Shown one piece after another: positions 5,675-11,839 of a stretch of DNA of 15,789 bases. The DNA lies in the NCBI GenBank assembly GCA_016199325.1, contig JACQGW010000006.1, positions 1 through 15,789 on the forward strand. Direction: 5' to 3'. The position numbers and the translations under genes are program-made. Position 1 is the stretch's first letter, and each line of letters opens with the position of its first letter. Source of the DNA: Chloroflexota bacterium. Lineage in GTDB: Bacteria; Chloroflexota; Dehalococcoidia; JACQGW01. A model generated the notes under the pieces. That model worked only from the letters and a program-made list of their open reading frames with translations. It made no database searches and was not told the origin of the DNA.

Positions 5675-7354
5675 TTGCTTCTCCGACCGCTTACTACTGC
5701 CTATCGGCACGTCGGCCGCTACCGGCAGGTGGCGAACATCCTGGCCCGCCATGGGTTCGGGTTTGTCCTCGACCAGACCGGACTGAGCGGGCTCGTCGAC
5801 TGGCCCCGGCGCGTCTTCCGCCGCCCGGTGGACGTGCGGGAGGCGTTGACGGCGCCTGTCCGGCTGCGCCTCGTGATCGAGGCCATCGGCCCCACCGCCA
5901 TCAAGCTCGGCCAGATGCTCTCGACCCGGCCCGACCTGCTGCCGGCCGAGATCATCGAAGCCCTCGAAAAGCTCCAGGATACCGTGCCGCCGTTCCCCTT
6001 CGAGCAGTCGCTCGCCGTCGTCGAGGAGGAGCTGGGCGCGCCCGTCGACAGGCTGTTCGCCGCCTTTGACGCCGCGCCATTCGCCGCCGCCTCGCTCGCC
6101 CAGGTCCACGCCGCGCGCCTGCCGGATGGGCAGGAGGTCGTCGTCAAGGTCCAGCGGCCCGGCGTCCGCCGGCTGATCGAGACCGACGTTTCGATCCTGT
6201 ACAACCTGGCGGGGCTCCTCGAACGGCGGACCGACTGGGCGCGCTCGTACGGGCTGACCGGCATCGTCGAGGAGTTCGCACGGACGATCCGCGACGAGCT
6301 CGACTTTGCCATGGAGGGGCGGAGCGCCGACCAGATCCGGGACAACTTCGCCGACGACCCCAACGTGCGCATTCCCCGGGTCTACTGGTCGCACACCCGC
6401 CGCCGCGTCATCACCCTGGAGCGGCTGGCCGGCACGAAGATCACCGATCTGACCGGCCTGGCGGCCGCCGGCCTCGACCCGAAGACGATCTGCCGGCGCT
6501 TCCTCTCGGCGGTGCTGGAGCAGATTCTCATCGACGGCATCTTCCACGCCGACCCCCACCCCGGCAACGTCCTCGTCGACCCGGTCGGCCGGATCGTCTT
6601 CGTCGACTTCGGGATGATCGGCAGCCTGGACGAGGAGCTCAAGCGGCAGCTCGTCGACCTGACCCTGGCGCTCGTCCGCCGAGACGTCGACACCGTCGCC
6701 CGGGGGCTCCTGGCCGTCGGCGTGCTCCGGCAGAGCGTCAACCTCCGCGAGCTGAAGCAGGACATCGCCCGCCAGATCCGCCGCTACTATCGGGTGCCGA
6801 TCCGCCAGATCCCCGTCGGCGAGGCGATGAACGAATCGCTCCGGCTCGCCTACAAGTATCGGGTCAAGATGCCGTCCGACCTGACCTTCCTTGCGCGCGC
6901 GACGATGACCGCCGAGGGCGTCGCGACCCAGCTCGATCCGACCATCAGCGTGGTCGAGCTGGCCGAGCCCTTCGCGCGCCGGCTGCTGGCTGAGCGCGCC
7001 AGCCCGATCCGCCTCGGGCAGGACCTCGCCCACAACGTGGCCGATCTCGGCCGATTGGCGAGCGACCTGCCGCGCCGGCTGGACACGATCCTGACGATGC
7101 TCCAGGATGGGGAGCTGGCGATTCGGATGCAGGCAGCCGAGCCATCCGGCAACGGCTCGCGCGCGCGCGGCTCGACGACGAGCCTGGCACTGGCCATCGT
7201 CGTCGCCGCCGGGAGCGTCAGCTCGGCGCTGCTCCTCCAGCTCGACCGTGGACCGCAGACCTTCGGGTTGCCGGCGTTTGGCGTGATCGGCTTCCTCCTG
7301 GCCAGCTTCCTCGGCGTCTGGCTGGTGGTCGACCTGCTCCGGGGCGGCCGATGA
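5675..7354 (+). CDS. ABC1/UbiB (ADCK-like) family atypical protein kinase or ATPase
   Basis: A 559-aa membrane-anchored atypical kinase-like protein; in well-studied members it supports quinone or isoprenoid lipid metabolism as an ATPase. The family's KxGQ motif is IKLGQML (Lys77-Gln80). The Ala-rich nucleotide loop that replaces the Gly-rich loop is FAAASLAQVH (136-145), the ATP lysine lies in VVVKVQRPG (Lys158), and ELDF is at 208-211. The catalytic loop is HADPHPGNVL (291-300) and the metal-binding motif DFGMIG (311-316). Two C-terminal hydrophobic helices (about 505-528 and 535-556) match the family's membrane anchor. The start is uncertain: TTG 5675 has no clear SD and lies just after heptamer array 2, but the reading joins the conserved YRQVANILARHGFGF segment. 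It is downstream of the 81-aa gene and convergent with the gene at 7358, three bases apart. Confidence 0.92.
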   Translation: MLLRPLTTAYRHVGRYRQVANILARHGFGFVLDQTGLSGLVDWPRRVFRRPVDVREALTAPVRLRLVIEAIGPTAIKLGQMLSTRPDLLPAEIIEALEKLQDTVPPFPFEQSLAVVEEELGAPVDRLFAAFDAAPFAAASLAQVHAARLPDGQEVVVKVQRPGVRRLIETDVSILYNLAGLLERRTDWARSYGLTGIVEEFARTIRDELDFAMEGRSADQIRDNFADDPNVRIPRVYWSHTRRRVITLERLAGTKITDLTGLAAAGLDPKTICRRFLSAVLEQILIDGIFHADPHPGNVLVDPVGRIVFVDFGMIGSLDEELKRQLVDLTLALVRRDVDTVARGLLAVGVLRQSVNLRELKQDIARQIRRYYRVPIRQIPVGEAMNESLRLAYKYRVKMPSDLTFLARATMTAEGVATQLDPTISVVELAEPFARRLLAERASPIRLGQDLAHNVADLGRLASDLPRRLDTILTMLQDGELAIRMQAAEPSGNGSRARGSTTSLALAIVVAAGSVSSALLLQLDRGPQTFGLPAFGVIGFLLASFLGVWLVVDLLRGGR

Positions 7355-7357
7355 GGG

Positions 7358-7714
7358 TCAGTTCCGCAGGGCCAGAATGAGGATGGCGAACCAGGCCACC
7401 GCCAGACCGGCCGTTCCGGCGATCCCGCCGGCGATGGCCGAGAGTGGAATGGCGAGCGCCAGCAGGATGGCGAGCCGGGCGGTGTTGTGGCGCCGTGTGA
7501 GCCCCCGCTGGCGCTCGAAGACGGTCAGACGCGCGTCGATGCGCTGATCGATGGCTCGCTCGATCTTCGCAAGAAACGCCTGAATGAGCTCGTCGTCGTA
7601 TTCGGGGCCCAGCTCCCGGCGGGCTGCCAGCGTCGCCTGGAGCTCGTCGCGCACCGTCGAGCTGGGACGCGGCGCCGGCGGCTGGCCGGAACCGGACGGT
7701 TGTGGCTTGTTCAT
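7358..7714 (-). CDS. Small conserved-type membrane protein, two transmembrane helices
   Basis: A 118-aa protein of unknown function. ATG 7714 has GGAGGAGG six bases upstream, which excludes a longer form starting at 7789 inside the upstream stem-loop. Residues 1-20 are Pro/Ser-rich and disordered. Residues 21-62 form a charged helical segment with the pattern ARRELGPEYDDELIQAF followed by IERAIDQRIDAR; I recall similar segments in small membrane proteins of Actinobacteria and Chloroflexota. Residues about 79-98 and 99-116 are hydrophobic helices, ending LALRN. It is last in the minus-strand run after etfA (87 bp gap with a stem-loop). Its stop lies three bases from the UbiB-family stop on the other strand. 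Confidence 0.75.
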   Translation of the reverse strand: MNKPQPSGSGQPPAPRPSSTVRDELQATLAARRELGPEYDDELIQAFLAKIERAIDQRIDARLTVFERQRGLTRRHNTARLAILLALAIPLSAIAGGIAGTAGLAVAWFAILILALRN

Positions 7715-7743
7715 GCGTGACCTCCTCCGCAGCCCGAAGGGAG

Positions 7744-7769
7744 GGAGCCCGCCGTAGCGGACGGGCTCC
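7744..7769 (-). terminator. GC-rich stem-loop after etfA
   Basis: GGAGCCCG (7744-7751) pairs with CGGGCTCC (7762-7769), with an inner CCG/CGG extension and a three-base loop. It starts about 33 bases after the etfA stop in the transcript direction. No U-run follows, so termination would be partial or Rho-assisted. Downstream, GGAGG at 7740-7744 (CCUCC in RNA) could also pair with the SD of the 118-aa gene. Confidence 0.4.
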
Positions 7770-7801
7770 TCCTCTGCAACAGGGGCCAATGGGCTGTTCC
7801 C

Positions 7802-8788
7802 CTACCTGACGGCGGCGGCCTTCTTCTTCTTGACCGCGTCGGTGAGCGCCGGCAGCACGTCGAAGACGTCGCCGACGATGCCGAGATCGGAGAACTGGAA
7901 GATCGGGGCATCCGGGTCCTTGTTGACGGCGATGATGTACTTGGATCCCTTCATGCCCGCCATGTGCTGAATCGCCCCGGAGATGCCACAGGCGATGTAG
8001 ACCGTCGGCTTCACGGTCTTGCCGGTCTGGCCGACCTGATACGAGTACGGCTTCCAGCCGGCGTCGACGACGGCGCGGGTGGCGCCGACGGCCGCGCCGA
8101 GCTCGGCCGCGAGATCCTCGACGAGGCGGAACTGATCGGGCCCCTGGAGGCCGCGCCCGCCGGAGACGACGATCGGCGCATCCTCCAGACGGGGGCCGGT
8201 CGTCGACGCCGCCTCGGCCATCTGGCCGACGACCCGAATCTGCCGCGCCGAGGCCGGCACTTCGACGCTCAGCGTCTCGATGGCCGCCGTGCCGCCGACG
8301 ACGTTGGCGGCGAAGGTCTTCGGCCGGGCGAGGAGGATCTTCGGCCCCGCCGTCTTGAGCCGGACGTCGGCCACCGCCGACCCGGCGAACCACGACGTCG
8401 TCACCCTGAGCTGGCCGCCGTCGATCGAGAAGTCGGCAAGGTCTGTGACGGCGCCGCCGCCCAGTCGGCCGACGAGTCGGCTGGCGATATCGCGGCCGTG
8501 GTAGGTCGTGCCGAAGAGGACGACGGCCGGCTGCTCCTGGCGGATGAGCGTTGCCAGCGTTTCGACGGCCGGCAGGACGAGGTACTCGTCGTAGACGGGA
8601 TCGGCGTGGACGAAGACTTTCCTGGCGCCGTACTGGCCGAGCTGCGCCGCCACGTCCGAAGCGGCTTTGCCGAGCACGACGGCCTCGGCCTGGCCCTCCT
8701 CGCTGGCCTTCGAGATCAGTTCGAGTGAAACGGAAGCAGGCTTGCTGTCCTCGATTTCAACCCAGACGAGAATGCGGTCACTTCCCAC
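7802..8788 (-). CDS. etfA: Electron transfer flavoprotein subunit alpha
   Basis: The FAD-carrying subunit of the ETF heterodimer, a cytosolic carrier that takes electrons from acyl-CoA and related dehydrogenases. It is 328 aa, close to the usual size. GTG 8788 follows AGGAG at eight bases. The C-terminal FAD domain shows SGGRGL (209-214), YQVGQTGKTVKP (250-261) and the family signature IACGISGAIQHMAGM (265-279) ending in NKDPDAPIF (289-297). The N-terminal domain (1-190) is less conserved, as usual. The C-terminus is Lys-rich (VKKKKAAAVR). It is 33 bp downstream of etfB. No ETF-quinone oxidoreductase or dehydrogenase gene is in the window, so the partners are elsewhere. Confidence 0.96.
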   Translation of the reverse strand: MGSDRILVWVEIEDSKPASVSLELISKASEEGQAEAVVLGKAASDVAAQLGQYGARKVFVHADPVYDEYLVLPAVETLATLIRQEQPAVVLFGTTYHGRDIASRLVGRLGGGAVTDLADFSIDGGQLRVTTSWFAGSAVADVRLKTAGPKILLARPKTFAANVVGGTAAIETLSVEVPASARQIRVVGQMAEAASTTGPRLEDAPIVVSGGRGLQGPDQFRLVEDLAAELGAAVGATRAVVDAGWKPYSYQVGQTGKTVKPTVYIACGISGAIQHMAGMKGSKYIIAVNKDPDAPIFQFSDLGIVGDVFDVLPALTDAVKKKKAAAVR

Positions 8789-8821
8789 GGTACTCTCTCC
8801 TCTTTCTGTTGGGACCCGGGC

Positions 8822-9601
8822 CTAGAGCACGTTGACGGTTTCGAGGAATGCGACGATCCGCTCTGCCGACTGCCCGTCGTCCTTGACGACGGTGCCGGAC
8901 TTCTGCTCCTCCACCGTCTTGACGTCGAGCACCTGCTCCAGGGCGCCGCTCTCGCCCACCGCGGCCGGCGCCAGCCCGAGCGCGGCGGCGTCGAGCTCCC
9001 GAATCTCCTTCCGGCGCGCCGCCATGATCCCCTTGAGCGACGGGTATCGCGGTTCGTTGATGCCGGAAGCGACCGTGATCAGCGCCGGCAGCGGCCCCTC
9101 AACAACGGCGAAGCCGGTCGAGGTCTGCCGATGCACGGTCGCCTTGCCGTCGCCGATGTTGATCTTCTTGGCGAACGTCAGTTGCGGGATGCCGAGCAGC
9201 TCGCCGAGCTGGCCCGAGACCAGCCCGGTGCTCGCGTCGGTGCTCTCGCTGGCCGAGATAATCACGTCTGGCTGCTCGCGGCGGATCACTTCGGCCAGCA
9301 CCCGCGCCGTCGCCCAGGTATCAGAGCCGGCGAGCGCCGGGTCGGTAACCAGCACGCCTCTGGTGGCGCCCATCGCCAGCGCCTTGCGAAGCGCCTCTCT
9401 GGCGTGCTCGGGACCCATCGAGACGACGATCAGCTCGCCGCCGTGCGCTTCGACGAGCCGCAGGCCCTCCTCGACGCCGGACTCGTCGGCCGGGCAGAGG
9501 ATCACCTCGACCCCCTCTCGTACCAGCCGCTTCGTCGCCGGGTCGATGCGCCGCGGACCGGTCGGCTCCGGTACTTGCTTCACCGTAACCACGACTTTCA
9601 T
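8822..9601 (-). CDS. etfB: Electron transfer flavoprotein subunit beta
   Basis: The AMP-binding partner of EtfA, 259 aa. ATG 9601 follows GGAGGG with a six-base spacer. The start MKVVVTVKQVPEP is the typical EtfB opening. Further family stretches are CPADESGVEEGLRL (36-49), VSMGPEHAREALRKALAMGA (61-80), and TDASTGLVSGQLGELLG (121-137), followed by PQLTFAK. The segment GINEPRYPSLKGIMAARRK is the classical EtfB signature near the C-terminal third. Gene order etfB-etfA with a short gap indicates one operon. The ThDP-enzyme gene ends 99 bp upstream on the same strand and may be co-transcribed. Whether this ETF is a simple carrier or a bifurcating type cannot be decided here. Confidence 0.96.
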   Translation of the reverse strand: MKVVVTVKQVPEPTGPRRIDPATKRLVREGVEVILCPADESGVEEGLRLVEAHGGELIVVSMGPEHAREALRKALAMGATRGVLVTDPALAGSDTWATARVLAEVIRREQPDVIISASESTDASTGLVSGQLGELLGIPQLTFAKKINIGDGKATVHRQTSTGFAVVEGPLPALITVASGINEPRYPSLKGIMAARRKEIRELDAAALGLAPAAVGESGALEQVLDVKTVEEQKSGTVVKDDGQSAERIVAFLETVNVL

Positions 9602-9671
9602 GCATTGCCCTCCACAGCAGATAGTGGGCGGCGTTCCGCCCGAACTTGCTACTTCCTGCAGGCGCGATCAC

Positions 9672-9689
9672 CCGTGCCTGTGGGCACGG
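9672..9689 (-). other. Stem-loop between the ThDP-enzyme gene and etfB
   Basis: CCGTGCC (9672-9678) pairs with GGCACGG (9683-9689) around a TGTG loop, about 12 bases after the ThDP-enzyme stop. It lacks a T-run on either strand, so it may modulate read-through into etfB rather than end transcription. Confidence 0.35.
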
Positions 9690-9700
9690 CACCGCCGAGT

Positions 9701-11371
9701 CTACCGTCTTTCGTTCGTGAAGTCAAGCGCAATCGCGTGGGCGGGTCGCTGCCTGAGCCGCTCACGGAGCTTTGGGAAGAAGTTCGGGAACGGTCCCACG
9801 GGAACGTGAATGAGCGCAGGCTCCCGGGCCGCGGTCGCTTGCTGGAGGGCGACCCGCAGCTCGTCCGGACCCTCGGCGCGGATGCCCCAGACGCCGAAGA
9901 GCTCGGCCACTCTGGCGAGATCGGGGTTTCGCAGATCCGAAGCGATGACGCGCCCGCCGAACGCCTCCTGCTGCGTCCGCTTGACGTTGCCGAAGGCGCC
10001 ATCGTCGAAGACGACGGTCGTGACGGCGATGCCGTGCTGCGCGGCCGTCGCCAGCTCCTGGACGTTGTACATGAAGCCGCCATCTCCGTTGACGGAGACG
10101 ACGACCCGGTCGGGGTTCGCCATGCCGGCGCCGAGCGCCGTCGGGAACCCGTAGCCCAGCGTCCCTTGATAGCCAGACGTCAGGAACGTGCGCGGCTCGT
10201 ACACCGGCAAGCCATGGCTGCACCAGTAGCCCACCTGCGTGGACTCGTTGACGATAATCGCGTCGTCCGGCAGCGCGGCCCGGAGGGCTCGACCGTACGA
10301 CGCCTGCGGCTCCCAGCCGTTGACGAGCGCGGCCACTTCACGCTGCAGGGCAACCAGCTCGTCCCGGCGCGAGGCCCGCTTCCGATTGTGCCGCTCGATC
10401 CGCTCGGCCAGTGCCGCAAGGCCGACTGCCGCGTCGGCGACGATCCCGATGGTCGGCGGGAGCGGCCGGTCGATCTGACGCGCGTCGGCGTCGATCCGAA
10501 TGCAGGGCCGGTCGCTCTCGGGGATGGCCTGGCCCCAGTACGGCATCAGTCGCGTCCCGACCGCCAGGATCGCGTCCGCGGTCGCCAGCAACTGCGGCGA
10601 CGAGAGCTGCTCGTGCGCGAGATGGTGCCGGTCCGACAGCGCACCGCGGCCGTTCGCGGACATGATCACCGGCGCGACGAGCAGCTCGGCGACCCGGCGA
10701 AGCTCCTCCCAGGCGCCGCTCGCCAGCACACCGCCGCCGGCGAAGATCAGCGGACACTCAGCCCGGCCCAGCACTCGGGCTGCCTGCTCGATCAGGTCGG
10801 AGTCGCCGGCCGGCCGCTCGACGGGCAGCGGCGTGCCCAGATCGACCTCGCCCGTTGCCTGCAAGACGTCCGGCGGGACCTCCAGCTCGACCGGCCGCGG
10901 CCGACCGCTGCGGAGCTGTCGGAACGCCTCGTGGACCAGGCCCGGGATCTCGGCCGGCGCCATGCCGCGCGCCGCCCACTTCGTGACGTGGCGGATCATC
11001 CCCAACTGGTCGTCGATCTCGTGGAGGAGGCCGCGTCCGGCGCCGATCCACTGCGATGGAATCTGCCCGGTCAGCGCCAGCACCGGCGAGCTGCACGCGT
11101 AGGCCGTCGAGAGCGCCGCCGTCGCATTCAGGAGGCCGGGCCCCGGCACGACCAGAAACGTGCCCACCCGCCCGGTCGTGCGCGCGTAGCCGTCCGCCAT
11201 GTAGGCCGCCGCCTGCTCGTGGCGCGTGTGAATGACCCGAATCGCGTCCCGCTCGGCGTAGAGCGCGTCGAACGCCCAGTCGAGCTGGACACCCGGCAAC
11301 CCGAAGATCGTCTGAACGCCCTCCTGCTTGAGAGCCTGAACCAGGGCCTGACCGCCCGTCATTTGCGCCAC
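9701..11371 (-). CDS. ThDP-dependent enzyme, acetolactate synthase/benzoylformate decarboxylase group
   Basis: A 556-aa thiamine-diphosphate enzyme of the IlvB-like group, acting on 2-oxo acids by decarboxylation or carboligation. GTG 11371 has GGAGG six bases upstream. The N-terminal PYR domain (1-170) has the catalytic Glu52 in RHEQAA and the PGPGLLNATAAL loop. The central domain is about 185-325. The C-terminal PP domain has the ThDP motif from GDGGFMYN (429-436) to FDDGAFGN (455-462); the usual NN/ND is DD, an acidic metal ligand also plausible for Mg2+. No small regulatory subunit gene (ilvN) is adjacent, so a biosynthetic acetolactate synthase is less likely than a catabolic decarboxylase or carboligase. 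The substrate cannot be assigned. It precedes etfBA on the same strand. Confidence 0.88.
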   Translation of the reverse strand: MAQMTGGQALVQALKQEGVQTIFGLPGVQLDWAFDALYAERDAIRVIHTRHEQAAAYMADGYARTTGRVGTFLVVPGPGLLNATAALSTAYACSSPVLALTGQIPSQWIGAGRGLLHEIDDQLGMIRHVTKWAARGMAPAEIPGLVHEAFRQLRSGRPRPVELEVPPDVLQATGEVDLGTPLPVERPAGDSDLIEQAARVLGRAECPLIFAGGGVLASGAWEELRRVAELLVAPVIMSANGRGALSDRHHLAHEQLSSPQLLATADAILAVGTRLMPYWGQAIPESDRPCIRIDADARQIDRPLPPTIGIVADAAVGLAALAERIERHNRKRASRRDELVALQREVAALVNGWEPQASYGRALRAALPDDAIIVNESTQVGYWCSHGLPVYEPRTFLTSGYQGTLGYGFPTALGAGMANPDRVVVSVNGDGGFMYNVQELATAAQHGIAVTTVVFDDGAFGNVKRTQQEAFGGRVIASDLRNPDLARVAELFGVWGIRAEGPDELRVALQQATAAREPALIHVPVGPFPNFFPKLRERLRQRPAHAIALDFTNERR

Positions 11372-11426
11372 GTCGTTCCTCCACGTGCTTGAGACCGCTG
11401 CCGAATTGGCCGGCCGACGCCCATCC

Positions 11427-11528
11427 TATTGAGCCCAGCATAGAGATGTGAACTGGCTCACCGGATTTGGCCGCCCATTTCCGGCAGCAGGAGCCGTCGA
11501 TGTTTAGAGATCGACGCTGGGCTCAATA
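11427..11528. repeat. 102-bp unit bounded by 13-bp inverted repeats
   Basis: TATTGAGCCCAGC at 11427-11439 is the exact reverse complement of 11516-11528. The interior has a TAGAGAT direct repeat near both ends, and no coding capacity. It lies upstream of the ThDP-enzyme gene and eight bases from palindromic copy B. It could be a tiny MITE-like insertion, a paired operator, or the base of a structured leader. No target-site duplication was found. With copy B and a possible tiny ORF at 11707-11823 it fills the gene-free stretch 11372-11839. Confidence 0.6.
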
Positions 11529-11536
11529 AATGGTCT

Positions 11537-11637
11537 GTCAAACGTGATGTGAGGGTTCGTAGTTGGCGCCTGAGCGCCCGGACCTCCGGGTCCGGGCGCT
11601 CAGGCGCCAACTGCGAACCCCTCAGTTCAGCCTTGAC
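11537..11637. repeat. Long palindromic element, copy B
   Basis: Positions 11553-11584 pair with 11589-11620 in a 32-bp stem (one T.G wobble) around a TCCG loop. After a one-base bulge the pairing goes on, imperfectly, to GTCAA (11537-11541) against TTGAC (11633-11637). It is a second copy of the element at 1809-1914: the flanks CGTGATGTGA and TCAGTTCAGC are shared, and several stem positions differ with both partners changed. It lies between the ThDP-enzyme gene and the debranching-enzyme gene. Confidence 0.9.
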
Positions 11638-11706
11638 GGATCACCAGGCGGGTGTCCTGCCCTTGCCGTATGATACCACGCGTGAGCGGTTCCCAACCCG
11701 TTTCAC

Positions 11707-11823
11707 TTGACCTTGCATCTGCTGGATCTCAGGGAGTTCCTGTACCGCCGGCAGGTGCCGGAAGCGGAATGGCGGCGTTACGACTGGATCGTTGAACGCG
11801 CGGGAGAAGTCCGCGTCGAGTAG
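11707..11823 (+). other. Possible tiny ORF or gene remnant, 38 codons
   Basis: A plus-strand frame from TTG 11707 to TAG 11823 reads a protein-like peptide with LHLLDLREFLYRRQ followed by EAEWRRYDWIVERAG. It is Trp/Tyr/Arg-rich and helical in pattern, with a natural-looking third-codon-position bias. There is no ATG and no SD, and an upstream in-frame stop precedes it, so it may be the tail of a decayed gene. The opposite strand has a 111-codon open frame through the same region without recognisable features. Confidence 0.2.
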
Positions 11824-11839
11824 CCTCGAACAACGGAGG

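Noticed and set aside
5651..7033. A 460-codon minus-strand open frame
   Set aside because: It mirrors the UbiB-family gene, whose kinase motifs are intact; the antisense peptide is Asp/Gly/Val-rich shadow sequence.
7218..8393. A 391-codon minus-strand frame over etfA and the 118-aa gene
   Set aside because: It is a frame shadow of etfA, extremely Arg-rich, and crosses several real gene boundaries.
8822..9601. Bifurcating ETF (FixAB-type) assignment
   Set aside because: No fixC/fixX-like or NAD-linked dehydrogenase partner is in the window and the sequence alone did not let me separate it from a plain ETF.
9701..11371. Biosynthetic acetolactate synthase (ilvB) name
   Set aside because: There is no ilvN/ilvC neighbour and the active-site loops were not specific enough to fix the substrate.
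9131..11392. A 753-codon plus-strand open frame
   Set aside because: It is antisense to etfB and the ThDP-enzyme gene, both of which show complete family motifs and SDs. The frame has Arg/Asp/Pro-rich shadow composition and no motif.
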